A DNA stretch of 64,000 nucleotides, from contig JAEZUM010000040.1 in the NCBI GenBank assembly GCA_023421075.1, positions 53,579-117,578 of the forward strand, in the 5' to 3' direction. The notes beneath the pieces were generated by a model. It was not told the origin of the DNA, ran no database searches, and saw only the letters and a program-made list of their open reading frames with translations. Origin of the DNA: Bacillota bacterium (GTDB lineage Bacteria; Bacillota; Clostridia; Lachnospirales; Lachnospiraceae). Made by a program: the position numbers and the translations under genes. Positions 27,471 to 36,112 of this stretch are shown here, piece after piece; within the stretch, counting starts at the first letter, position 1; each line of letters starts with the position of its first letter.

Positions 27471-27948
27471 TATGAACACGATGGGTATTGTATTTGCAGT
27501 ATTAGGAGCAGTTTTCGCAGCATTATTATCAGGAATGGGTTCCGCAAAGGGCGTTGGACTTGCAGGCCAGGCTGCAGCAGGGGTTGTAACAGAGGATCCT
27601 AGTAAATTCGGTAAGGTACTTATTCTTCAGCTTCTTCCCGGTACACAAGGTATCTACGGATTATTGATTGCATTCGTTACTCTTTCTCAGATTGGTGTAT
27701 TAGGCGGTAGCAGTGATATTGAACTTTGGAAGGGATTATTATATTTTGCAGCATGTCTTCCTATGGGCTTTGTAGGTTATTTTTCAGCAGTTGCACAGGC
27801 GAAGGCATCCGTAAGCAGTATTGGCATTATCGCAAAGAAGCCGGAGCAGTTCGGTAAAGCGATGATCTTCCCTGCGATGGTTGAGACCTATGCTATTTTA
27901 GCATTACTTATTTCCATTTTGGCAATCTTTGGAGTAGCCGGTTTATAA
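27460..27948 (+). CDS. ntpK: V-type ATPase proteolipid subunit K (operon 2), Na+ type
   Basis: The 162-residue protein is a double c-subunit hairpin with four membrane helices, like E. hirae NtpK. In the second helix the acidic residue is lost and LLPGTQG stands there; the fourth helix has E142 in AMVETYA. L59, T62, Q63, Q113 and E142 match the five Na+ ligands L61, T64, Q65, Q110 and E139 of E. hirae, with the same Q-to-E distance of 29. Coupling to Na+ is therefore likely. The ATG follows AAGGAGAAG and overlaps ntpI. Confidence 0.96.
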   Translation: MKIDMNTMGIVFAVLGAVFAALLSGMGSAKGVGLAGQAAAGVVTEDPSKFGKVLILQLLPGTQGIYGLLIAFVTLSQIGVLGGSSDIELWKGLLYFAACLPMGFVGYFSAVAQAKASVSSIGIIAKKPEQFGKAMIFPAMVETYAILALLISILAIFGVAGL

Positions 27949-27972
27949 TAAGAACAGTTAGGAGAGTTAACT

Positions 27973-28569
27973 ATGACTGGATTAGAAAAGATACTGAAGG
28001 TGATCGAAGATGATGCCAATGCCCGTGCAGAGGAGATTATCAACATGGCCAACAAAGAGGCGAAAGAGATAATCGAAGCTGCCAAGCAGGAGGCAGATAA
28101 GAAATGTTCCGAGATGACCGTAAAATCCGATGCGGATGTTCAATCAGTTTTAAGCCGTGCGGAGTCTGCAGCAGCATTACAGGAGAAGAAAAAGATACTG
28201 GATGCGAAGCAGCAGATTATCAGTAATGTTATTACCAAGGCCAGAAATTCATTGTCTGGCTTATCGGACTCCGAATATATTGACATTATTCTTAAAATGG
28301 TTCATAAATATGCCCATAATAAAGAGGGAGAAATCCTCTTTTCCGGCACAGATAAGAAGCGATTACCTGCTGATATCGGCAGTAAGCTGGCAGGTGCACT
28401 GGCCGGTAAAACCGGAGCTGCACTTGTAGTTTCGGATACTACTGCAGCGATTGACGGAGGCTTCGTTCTGAAATATGGTGATATCGAAGAAAACTGCTCT
28501 TTTGATGCTCTATTTAGTTCAGCAAAAGAGGAACTCTCTGACCAAGTTAATGCCATTCTATTCGAATAA
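27973..28569 (+). CDS. ntpE: V-type ATPase subunit E (operon 2)
   Basis: The 198-residue protein has an N-terminal charged helix (about 1-100, with ARAEEIINMANKEAKEIIEA) and a globular C-terminal domain with GGFVLKYGDIEENCSFD, which is typical of subunit E. It forms the peripheral stalk with NtpF. It follows K directly, as in E. hirae, whereas in operon 1 E lies next to A. TTAGGAGAG is the ribosome site. Confidence 0.94.
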   Translation: MTGLEKILKVIEDDANARAEEIINMANKEAKEIIEAAKQEADKKCSEMTVKSDADVQSVLSRAESAAALQEKKKILDAKQQIISNVITKARNSLSGLSDSEYIDIILKMVHKYAHNKEGEILFSGTDKKRLPADIGSKLAGALAGKTGAALVVSDTTAAIDGGFVLKYGDIEENCSFDALFSSAKEELSDQVNAILFE

Positions 28570-28590
28570 TGATCTAGGAGAGGTGATGAC

Positions 28591-29559
28591 ATGATTGATA
28601 AGCAATACACCTATGCAGTTGCACGTATCCGCTCAAAAGAACTTATGTTGCTTAGTAAATCCGATGTCGAGCAGATCATGAGCTGTAAAAGCGAGAAGGA
28701 GTGTTTGCGACTACTTGTAGAAAAGGGCTGGGGTAAAACCGGTGATGAGACGGCGGAACAGCTATTGTCCTCAGAACGGCAAAAAACCTGGGAGCTTATG
28801 AAGGAATTAGTGGAGGATATGTCTGAATTTGATACCTTCCTCTATATCAATGACTTTCATAATCTGAAAGCAGCCATTAAGCAGGTTTACACCAACACAT
28901 CCAGAAATGATATTTTTATATCACAAGGAACAATCAACCCGGAACTTATTTTAAATGCTGTAAGGGAACATAATTTTACTCTGCTTCCGGATTTTATGCA
29001 GAGCAGTGCAGAAGAGGCATATTATGTACAGCTTCACACCGGCGACGGTCAATTGTGTGATATTATCCTTGATAAAGCAGCTCTAGAAACAACCTATCAA
29101 AAGGGTAAGGAATCAGGAGTAGAGGTTCTGGCTGAATATGTAGAACTACTGGTTGCTGCAGCAGATATTAATATCGCAATTCGTAGCTGTCGAACCGGAA
29201 AAGATAAGAGCTTTCTGGAACGAGCACTGGTTAAATGCGACACCCTGAATATTCATTCTCTGATGAATGCAGTACTGGAAGGAGAAGAAGCGATTTACGA
29301 ATATCTTTCTGTTACGGTTTATGCAGATGCGATACAGGCGATCAAAAAATCGCCGTCTGCCTTTGAATGCTGGTGTGATAACTTAGTCATATCCCATATT
29401 CAGACTCAAAAATATAACTCCTTTACCCTGTCACCCTTAGCTGCATATATTCTTGCCAAAGAGAATGAGATTAAAACGATAAGAATAGTGCTTTCGGGTA
29501 AGAGAAATGATATCTCAGATCTCTCTATCCGGGAAAGATTGAGGGAGATGTATGTATAA
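28591..29559 (+). CDS. ntpC: V-type ATPase subunit C (operon 2)
   Basis: The 322-residue helical protein matches subunit C (d), which seats the central stalk on the rotor ring. It starts MIDKQYTYAVARIRSKELMLL and has FLYINDFHNLKAAIKQ and the C-terminal PLAAYILAKENEIKTIRIVL, a family signature. TAGGAGAGGTGATGAC gives the start. The last 8 bases overlap subunit F. Confidence 0.94.
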   Translation: MIDKQYTYAVARIRSKELMLLSKSDVEQIMSCKSEKECLRLLVEKGWGKTGDETAEQLLSSERQKTWELMKELVEDMSEFDTFLYINDFHNLKAAIKQVYTNTSRNDIFISQGTINPELILNAVREHNFTLLPDFMQSSAEEAYYVQLHTGDGQLCDIILDKAALETTYQKGKESGVEVLAEYVELLVAAADINIAIRSCRTGKDKSFLERALVKCDTLNIHSLMNAVLEGEEAIYEYLSVTVYADAIQAIKKSPSAFECWCDNLVISHIQTQKYNSFTLSPLAAYILAKENEIKTIRIVLSGKRNDISDLSIRERLREMYV

Positions 29560-29869
29560 GGTAGCAGTACTTGGTGACCGTGACAGTATCTATGGATTTG
29601 CTGCGTTAGGTCTTGAAACATTTCCGGTAGAAGACCGGGAGGAAGCGGCTAAAGTACTCAAAACTCTTGCAGAAGGACAATATGCTGTAATCTATATTAC
29701 GGAAGCCCTTCAAGCGGAGCTCGAGACAGAGATTGATCAATATATTATCAATTATCTACCCGCTATCATACCGATACCCGGAGTATCCGGTAATACCGGC
29801 AAAGGCATGAGAAATGTTAAAAAATCCGTGGAGCGAGCGGTTGGCTCTGATATTATATTCAACAATTAA
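29552..29869 (+). CDS. ntpG: V-type ATPase subunit F (operon 2)
   Basis: The 105-residue protein corresponds to the small stalk subunit F, named NtpG in E. hirae. It begins MYKVAVLGDRDSIYGFAALG and has QYAVIYITEALQ and PAIIPIPGVSGN. It contacts subunit D and may regulate rotation. Its ATG overlaps the end of subunit C, with GAGGGAG in front, so translation is probably coupled. Confidence 0.94.
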   Translation: MYKVAVLGDRDSIYGFAALGLETFPVEDREEAAKVLKTLAEGQYAVIYITEALQAELETEIDQYIINYLPAIIPIPGVSGNTGKGMRNVKKSVERAVGSDIIFNN

Positions 29870-29914
29870 GCATTTAAAACTATTGAGCTGCTTAACAGCA
29901 GCATGGAGGTTTTT

Positions 29915-31681
29915 ATGAGTAAAGGCATAATAAAAAAGGTTGCCGGTCCGTTGGTTGTCGCAGAAGGAATGCGCGATGCCAATATGTTCGACGTGGTTCG
30001 TGTAAGCGATCAACGTCTGATCGGTGAAATCATTGAAATCCATGGTGACCAGGCATCCATTCAGGTATATGAGGAGACCTCAGGTCTGGGACCCGGAGAA
30101 CCGGTTGAATCTACCGGAGCACCTCTGAGCGTAGAGCTCGGACCCGGACTCATCGGAAGTATCTTCGATGGTATACAGCGTCCGCTGGTGGATATCATGG
30201 AAGCAATCGGAACCAATTTAAAGAGAGGTGTTGAGATTCCTTCTTTAAATCGAGAGAAAAAATGGCATTTCGTTCCTACCGTAAAAGCGGGTGATGAAGT
30301 AGAAGCTGGTGATGTCATCGGTACCGTAGCTGAGACAGATATCGTTACCCAGAAGATAATGATGCCCTATGGCATGCAGGGAACGATCCAGTCCATTCAT
30401 GAGGGTGACTACACAGTACAGGATACCGTTGCCGTATTGGTAAAAGCGGATGGTACAACAGAAAATGTAACACTGATGCAAAAATGGCCGGTTCGTAACG
30501 GCAGACCTTATAAGCAGAAGCTTTCTCCGGATAAGCCGCTGGTTACCGGTCAACGTGTTATTGATACCTTGTTCCCCATAGCCAAAGGTGGTGTTGCTGC
30601 AGTGCCGGGTCCTTTCGGAAGCGGTAAGACCGTTGTTCAGCATCAGCTGGCAAAATGGGCAGAAGCAGATATCGTAGTATACATCGGTTGTGGCGAGCGT
30701 GGTAATGAGATGACCGACGTACTTAATGAGTTCCCGGAATTAAAGGATCCTAAGACCGGAAAGTCCTTAATGGAACGTACCGTTCTGATTGCCAATACCT
30801 CCGATATGCCCGTTGCGGCACGTGAGGCTTCGATCTATGTAGGTATCACAATTGCAGAGTATTTCCGTGATATGGGCTACTCCGTAGCACTCATGGCTGA
30901 CTCTACCTCCCGTTGGGCAGAGGCTCTTCGTGAAATGAGTGGTCGTCTTGAGGAAATGCCCGGTGAAGAAGGTTATCCGGCATATCTTGCCAGCCGTCTG
31001 GCGCAGTTTTATGAGAGAGCAGGTCGTGTCATTGCACTTGGTAAAGAAGGCAGAGAGGGAGCATTATCTGCGATCGGAGCAGTATCACCGCCCGGTGGTG
31101 ATATCTCGGAACCCGTATCTCAGGCAACCCTACGTATCGTAAAGGTGTTCTGGGGACTGGATGCCAATCTTGCTTACCGCAGACACTTCCCGGCGATAAA
31201 CTGGCTGACCAGTTATTCTCTCTATAACCTCGGAAAATGGTTCAACACCAATGTAAATGAAAAATGGGTTGATCTTAGAGCGAGATTAATGAAGATGTTA
31301 AACGATGAGGCTGAGCTTGAGGAAATCGTAAAGCTCGTCGGTATGGATGCTTTATCCGCACCGGACCGTCTGAAGTTAGAAGCAGCAAGATCCATCCGTG
31401 AGGATTATCTGCACCAGGATGCATTCCACGAAGTTGATACCTACACTGATCTTCATAAGCAATATCTGATGATGGAATTGGTATTGCATTATTATGACTT
31501 ATCTCTGGAAGCACTTGGCAAGGGTGTATCGATTGATAACCTGGTTAAGCTTGCGGTAAGAGAGAATATCGGACGTTTTAAGTATGTAGCAAAGGATAAG
31601 CTGGACGCAGAATGTGAAGATATTCTTCAGAAGCTGGAGATCGAAATTAATCAATTAGTGAAGAAGAAGGAGGAAGCCTAA
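29915..31681 (+). CDS. ntpA: V-type ATPase catalytic subunit A (operon 2)
   Basis: The 588-residue catalytic subunit has the Walker A loop GPFGSGKT (232-239), GCGERGNEMTDVL and MADSTSRWAEALREMSGRLEEMP. The start is MSKGIIKKVAGPLVV at 29915: GGAGG lies 6 bases before this ATG, and the ATG four codons upstream is part of the ribosome site. The stop codon overlaps the start of subunit B (TAATG). Confidence 0.97.
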   Translation: MSKGIIKKVAGPLVVAEGMRDANMFDVVRVSDQRLIGEIIEIHGDQASIQVYEETSGLGPGEPVESTGAPLSVELGPGLIGSIFDGIQRPLVDIMEAIGTNLKRGVEIPSLNREKKWHFVPTVKAGDEVEAGDVIGTVAETDIVTQKIMMPYGMQGTIQSIHEGDYTVQDTVAVLVKADGTTENVTLMQKWPVRNGRPYKQKLSPDKPLVTGQRVIDTLFPIAKGGVAAVPGPFGSGKTVVQHQLAKWAEADIVVYIGCGERGNEMTDVLNEFPELKDPKTGKSLMERTVLIANTSDMPVAAREASIYVGITIAEYFRDMGYSVALMADSTSRWAEALREMSGRLEEMPGEEGYPAYLASRLAQFYERAGRVIALGKEGREGALSAIGAVSPPGGDISEPVSQATLRIVKVFWGLDANLAYRRHFPAINWLTSYSLYNLGKWFNTNVNEKWVDLRARLMKMLNDEAELEEIVKLVGMDALSAPDRLKLEAARSIREDYLHQDAFHEVDTYTDLHKQYLMMELVLHYYDLSLEALGKGVSIDNLVKLAVRENIGRFKYVAKDKLDAECEDILQKLEIEINQLVKKKEEA

Positions 31682-33054
31682 TGCCCAAGGAATATAGAAC
31701 CATACAAGAGGTAGCAGGTCCTCTTATGTTAGTACAAGGTGTAGAAAATGTAGCCTTTGACGAACTTGCTGAAATTGAACTTGCCAGTGGAGAAAAGCGC
31801 AGATGTAGAGTTCTCGAAATCGATGGCGGTAACGCTCTCGTTCAGTTGTTTGAAAGTAGTGCGGGTATTAACCTTGCAAGCAGTAAGGTACGCTTCTTAG
31901 GAAGAAGTATGGAGCTTGGTGTTAGTGAGGATATGCTCAGTCGTGTATTCGATGGTCTGGGTCGTCCCATTGATAACGGTCCTGAGATTCTCCCGGAGAA
32001 ACGTATGGATATCAACGGTCTTCCGATGAATCCGGCTGCCAGAAACTATCCGCAGGAATTTATTCAGACCGGTGTTTCGGCAATTGACGGTCTGAATACT
32101 CTGGTACGTGGACAGAAGCTTCCGATCTTCTCAGCAAGTGGTCTGCCTCATGCAGAATTAGCAGCACAGATTGCCCGTCAGGCTAAGGTGCGTGGTACCA
32201 CAGAGCCCTTCGCCGTAGTTTTTGCGGCAATGGGTATCACCTTCGAGGAAGCGAACTTCTTCACTGAGAGCTTCCGTGAGACCGGTGCGATTGATCGTAC
32301 GGTAATGTTCGTTAACCTGGCAAATGACCCTGCGGTAGAGCGTATCTCCACACCTCGTATGGCATTGACCGCTGCGGAATATCTTGCGTTTGAAAAGGAT
32401 ATGCATGTACTTGTTATCCTTACCGATATTACCAATTATGCAGACTCTCTTCGTGAGGTATCTGCCGCTCGTAAAGAGGTTCCGGGACGTCGTGGTTATC
32501 CCGGTTACATGTATACCGACTTAGCATCCCTCTATGAGAGAGCCGGTCGTAAGAAGGGCAGGAACGGCAGTATTACCATGATCCCGATTCTGACCATGCC
32601 CGAGGATGATAAGACACATCCGATCCCTGACTTAACCGGTTATATTACCGAGGGTCAGATCATTCTGAGCCGTGATTTATATCGTCAGAGTATTCAGCCT
32701 CCGATCGATGTATTGCCTTCCCTTTCTCGTCTGAAGGATAAAGGTATCGGTGAAGGCAAGACCAGAAAGGATCACGCCAATACCATGAACCAGATCTTTG
32801 CCGCTTATGCAAGAGGTAAGGAAGCAAAAGAACTTATGGTAGTACTTGGTGAGGCAGCATTAACCGATATTGATAAGCTGTATGCGAAGTTCTCGGATGC
32901 ATTTGAGAAAGAATATGTATCTCAGGGTTATCATACCAACCGCGATATTGAAGAAACATTGAATTTTGGCTGGAAGCTGTTATCGATTCTGCCAAGAACA
33001 GAGCTTAAGAGAATTAAGGACGAATTACTCGATCAGTATTACGGTAAAGTATAA
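31681..33054 (+). CDS. ntpB: V-type ATPase subunit B (operon 2)
   Basis: The 457-residue non-catalytic head subunit shows GRVFDGLGRPIDNGP, GVSAIDGLNTLVRGQKLPIFS, VILTDITNYADSLREVS and GYPGYMYTDLASLYERAG. As normal for B, there is no Walker A lysine loop. The start overlaps the stop of A by one base and the ribosome site AAGAAGGAGG lies inside the end of A. Subunit D follows after 14 bases. Confidence 0.97.
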   Translation: MPKEYRTIQEVAGPLMLVQGVENVAFDELAEIELASGEKRRCRVLEIDGGNALVQLFESSAGINLASSKVRFLGRSMELGVSEDMLSRVFDGLGRPIDNGPEILPEKRMDINGLPMNPAARNYPQEFIQTGVSAIDGLNTLVRGQKLPIFSASGLPHAELAAQIARQAKVRGTTEPFAVVFAAMGITFEEANFFTESFRETGAIDRTVMFVNLANDPAVERISTPRMALTAAEYLAFEKDMHVLVILTDITNYADSLREVSAARKEVPGRRGYPGYMYTDLASLYERAGRKKGRNGSITMIPILTMPEDDKTHPIPDLTGYITEGQIILSRDLYRQSIQPPIDVLPSLSRLKDKGIGEGKTRKDHANTMNQIFAAYARGKEAKELMVVLGEAALTDIDKLYAKFSDAFEKEYVSQGYHTNRDIEETLNFGWKLLSILPRTELKRIKDELLDQYYGKV

Positions 33055-33068
33055 GGGGGTGCTTAACT

Positions 33069-33746
33069 TTGGCTAAGGCACGTGTAAATCCGACACGAAT
33101 GGAGCTAACGAAGCTGAAGAAAAAGCTGGCAACAGCAACCCGCGGACATAAGCTTTTAAAGGATAAGCGGGATGAGCTGATGCGGCAATTCCTCGATATG
33201 GTTCGGGAGAACAGAGCACTTCGTGAAAAAGTAGAAAAAGGTATTATGGCTGCTAACAAGAACTTTGTATTGGCACGTTCTGCGATGCCGGATGAGGTTC
33301 TGAATGTCGCTTTGATGGCACCGAAGCAGGAGGTGTTCTTGGAAGCCGGTAAACGTAATGTAATGAGTGTTGAGATTCCGCAGTTGGAATATCGTACAAA
33401 GACAGCGGATTTAAACGACATCTATCCTTACGGATTTGCGTTTACCTCCAGCGATCTGGACGATGCGGTAAAATCCTTACAGGATATCCTACCGGATATG
33501 CTTCGTTTGGCCGAGATCGAAAAATCCTGTCAGCTCATGGCGGCAGAAATTGAGAAGACCAGACGTCGCGTTAATGCGTTGGAGCATGTCATGATTCCGG
33601 AGCTTCGGGAAAATATTAAATACATTGTAATGAAACTGGATGAGAATGAGCGTAGTACCCAGGTCCGCCTCATGAAGGTGAAGGATATGATGCTCGAGCA
33701 GGCTCATCATTACAGTGAACGATATCAAAATCATTTCGAAGTTTAA
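33069..33746 (+). CDS. ntpD: V-type ATPase subunit D (operon 2)
   Basis: The 225-residue protein is the central rotor shaft: N-terminal helix VNPTRMELTKLKKKLATATRG then KLLKDKRDELMRQF, and the C-terminal helix QLMAAEIEKTRRRVNALEHVMIP. The start is TTG, 10 bases after AGGGGGT. It ends the operon, and a nested palindromic repeat follows. The genes ntpH and ntpJ that follow ntpD in E. hirae are absent. Confidence 0.95.
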   Translation: MAKARVNPTRMELTKLKKKLATATRGHKLLKDKRDELMRQFLDMVRENRALREKVEKGIMAANKNFVLARSAMPDEVLNVALMAPKQEVFLEAGKRNVMSVEIPQLEYRTKTADLNDIYPYGFAFTSSDLDDAVKSLQDILPDMLRLAEIEKSCQLMAAEIEKTRRRVNALEHVMIPELRENIKYIVMKLDENERSTQVRLMKVKDMMLEQAHHYSERYQNHFEV

Positions 33747-33760
33747 CAAACAGATATATT

Positions 33761-34058
33761 GTACACAAAAACCAAGGTACGTTTGATAAGGCCGGGGTTT
33801 ATGTACAGAAAAACCAAGGTACGTTTGATTAGACCGAGGTTTTTGTACAGAAAAGAACAGGGATACCGTAACAATGTTTTTCGGATAAAGAACATCCGAC
33901 AAAATGTTCGTAGTATTCAGACAGGAATGCGCTGTCTGTCTACCACGAAGCATTCTATGTCGGATATTCTCCATAACGAAAAACAGTTTTGTTATCGGTA
34001 TCCCTGTTCTTTTCTGGGATATTCTTCGAAACAGATCAAACATACCTTGGTTTTTCTG
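33761..34058. repeat. Nested palindromic repeat after V-ATPase operon 2
   Basis: Units starting GTACA lie at 33761, 33803 and 33845 (period 42), the first two with ACCAAGGTACGTTTGAT. The right end (34035-34058) is an inverted copy of 33806-33829 with 23 of 24 matches. Further in, 33851-33868 and 33996-34013 form a perfect 18-base pair (AAAAGAACAGGGATACCG), and a small hairpin TCGGAT/ATCCGA lies at 33881-33899. Open frames across it have no ribosome site. It may end transcription of the operon or be a non-autonomous mobile element. Confidence 0.65.
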
Positions 34059-34322
34059 GGATAAGAGATTGTAATATATTACAGTTATTTCATCTGATTT
34101 GAATTTTGGACGAGAAAGAAAAATGATTAGCTGTTATACTGAGCATCGGTAATTAAGGAATGGATATAATTATGATGATAAACTTTGTTCGACAAGGTTA
34201 TTGATATGAGGCGAATATGTAATGTATAATATTACCATGCTTATGTTCTGGGTAGTTAATATTGTGCCTTAAATGTATCAGAATACTTCCACGTAATAAT
34301 TCTAACTTATATAGGAGGGAAT
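34059..34322. other. A/T-rich intergenic space with one promoter
   Basis: Apart from the promoter at 34201-34230 no gene, terminator or repeat is seen between the palindromic element and the next gene. Confidence 0.5.
34201..34230 (+). promoter_or_regulatory. Promoter of the toroid-like protein gene
   Basis: TTGATA (34201-34206) and TATAAT (34225-34230) have an 18-base spacer and end 92 bases before the next start codon. Confidence 0.55.
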
Positions 34323-35168
34323 ATGTATAAGTGTTCCAGGTGGTCTAAGGAAATCATTTCTTTGCAGAACGAAGAGGGTGTGTGGGGTTATTTTCATACA
34401 TTAAGTGAGCCGAATAAGCACCCAATCACGACCGAACAAGCCTTACGTAGACTACAAATCTTAGGTTTTACGATGGAAGATACCTGTATACAAAAGGCTG
34501 TGCAATATATGCATGATTGCTTAGTTGGTAGAAAGGAAATGCCGGACAGACGCGAGAAAACTCACGATTGGGACATTTTTACGCAGCTAATGCTTTCTAC
34601 TTGGATACGAAGGTTTACAAAGGATGATTTAGCTGCCAATGAAATAGCAAAAACATGGGCAAATATAATATCTTTTGCTTTTAAAAGTGGAAGGTATTCC
34701 CATCAGGATTATTTAGATGCATATAAGCGTATTTTCTCTAAAAATGCACAAGGCGGACGACTCATTGACTTTGTATCCTTTTATCAGGTGTCACTGATTG
34801 CAGATTGTCTCGATATAGAGACTGAGGGTGCAGTGTTTGATTATATCCTAAATCATGAAAATGGAATCTATTATATATACAATCAATCGATCTGCAAATT
34901 GCCTATTATTTTTGAAGCGAAGAATACCAGTCGATATATCGGAGCAATTGAATTATTATCAGAGTATAGGAATAATTTAGATAAATTGCATTTTGTAATC
35001 GATTGGTTAAATCAGTTTAAGGATCCGACAGATCAATGGGACATGGGTAGCAGTGTGAAGGATTTTATATCCTTTCCATTATCTGATTCCTGGCATAAAG
35101 AATCGAGAAGGAAGGATTGTACTTACCGAATAAATCGACTTATCGATAAAATTAACGTGGTTAAATAG
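34323..35168 (+). CDS. Uncharacterised protein, possibly with an alpha/alpha-toroid fold
   Basis: The 281-residue soluble protein is not assigned to a family with certainty. Its start (SRWSKEIISLQNEEGVWGYFH) resembles the QW-type repeat of prenyltransferase and squalene cyclase toroids, and further helices with W, H and D residues follow (THDWDIFTQLMLSTWIRRF). No catalytic DDxD or DxDD motif is seen. ATAGGAGGGAAT gives the start. A HAD phosphatase gene follows after 46 bases in the same direction. No function is proposed. Confidence 0.7.
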   Translation: MYKCSRWSKEIISLQNEEGVWGYFHTLSEPNKHPITTEQALRRLQILGFTMEDTCIQKAVQYMHDCLVGRKEMPDRREKTHDWDIFTQLMLSTWIRRFTKDDLAANEIAKTWANIISFAFKSGRYSHQDYLDAYKRIFSKNAQGGRLIDFVSFYQVSLIADCLDIETEGAVFDYILNHENGIYYIYNQSICKLPIIFEAKNTSRYIGAIELLSEYRNNLDKLHFVIDWLNQFKDPTDQWDMGSSVKDFISFPLSDSWHKESRRKDCTYRINRLIDKINVVK

Positions 35169-35214
35169 ACACGGTATGAATAAGTAATTATAATGCTGTA
35201 ATGGGAGGGAAAAT

Positions 35215-35940
35215 ATGATTAAGAATATTGTATTTGATTATGGATATGTATTAGCTTATCCCAGGACAGGTAACTGGTTCCTTCCTCCCAGGACAAAGGA
35301 GATACTATCCAAGGGGGATCTGCTTAAAATAGTACTAAAAGCTCCTATCATCAAGGAGGCTTATCGTCACAGCCGTATTCATCTGGATGAGAATCATTTG
35401 CTATTTACAGAAGAGGAAGAGATTACGCAGTTTCATAACTTTTACAACGAATTCTTAACCTTGATGGGAATTAAGAAACAACGTGAGAGGAAGGCTCATG
35501 AACTTGCCAGAGATATTGTCTGTAATGATAATAAGGTGATTTTCTACGAGGATTCATTTCGTAGCATCCAGTTGCTGAAGACGGATTATAAAATCTATAT
35601 ATTATCGGATACCTGGCCCTCACTCCAAAGAGTCTTAAAGAATGCTCATATACTGGAACATCTCGAGGGGTTGATTATGTCCTGCGATTATGGAATATGT
35701 AAGGATAATATCGAGCTTTTTTATCATGCATCCGCAAAGCTTCGTATTGAACCGGAGGAAAGTGTATTTATTGATGATTCGGAAGGGAATCTGGCAAATG
35801 CAGTAAAAGCCGCTTTTCATCCGGTGCTTATGGATCGCAGAGGCAAGAAGAAGGAGAGCGTTTATCCAATAGCCAAAAATATGAACGAGGCTATTCAGAT
35901 TATTCAGAAATACTCGGATCATAACAAGAGTATGGAATAA
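35215..35940 (+). CDS. HAD-superfamily hydrolase, YihX-like
   Basis: The 241-residue protein begins with HAD motif I in the form VFDYGYVLA, where the second aspartate of DxD is glycine, as in the YihX-like group (sugar phosphate phosphatases). Motif II is YILSDTWPS, and motif IV is VFIDDSEGNL, with the two metal-binding aspartates. A helical cap lies between about residues 20 and 100. GGGAGGGAAAAT precedes the ATG. The substrate is unknown. Confidence 0.85.
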   Translation: MIKNIVFDYGYVLAYPRTGNWFLPPRTKEILSKGDLLKIVLKAPIIKEAYRHSRIHLDENHLLFTEEEEITQFHNFYNEFLTLMGIKKQRERKAHELARDIVCNDNKVIFYEDSFRSIQLLKTDYKIYILSDTWPSLQRVLKNAHILEHLEGLIMSCDYGICKDNIELFYHASAKLRIEPEESVFIDDSEGNLANAVKAAFHPVLMDRRGKKKESVYPIAKNMNEAIQIIQKYSDHNKSME

Positions 35941-36002
35941 AGAACATCCTATACAGGTATACATTGGTTTCATCATTGGTATTCCTGATCGGTTGGTTCG
36001 GG

Positions 36003-36031
36003 TTGACACAATTTCGACTACATATTACAAT
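36003..36031 (+). promoter_or_regulatory. Promoter of the Crp/Fnr-family gene
   Basis: TTGACA (36003-36008) and TACAAT (36026-36031) are 17 bases apart and 81 bases before the start codon. No Crp/Fnr-type palindrome overlaps it. Confidence 0.65.
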
Positions 36032-36112
36032 GAAGTAGGATAATCCGTCTCCCGGTAGGATAGGAAAATACAGATTATCGTTATTACATCATAGATTTGG
36101 AGGTTCATCAAA

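Noticed and set aside
33489..34043. 184-codon minus-strand open frame
   Set aside because: It is antisense to the end of ntpD and runs through the palindromic repeat; no ribosome site and low-complexity repeated residues.
33759..34064. 101-codon plus-strand open frame
   Set aside because: It is inside the nested palindrome, with duplicated peptide segments from the 42-base DNA repeats and no ribosome site.
35941..36002. Possible link of the HAD gene with the Crp/Fnr gene in one operon
   Set aside because: The gap is over 170 bases and a good promoter stands at 36003, so they are treated as separate units.
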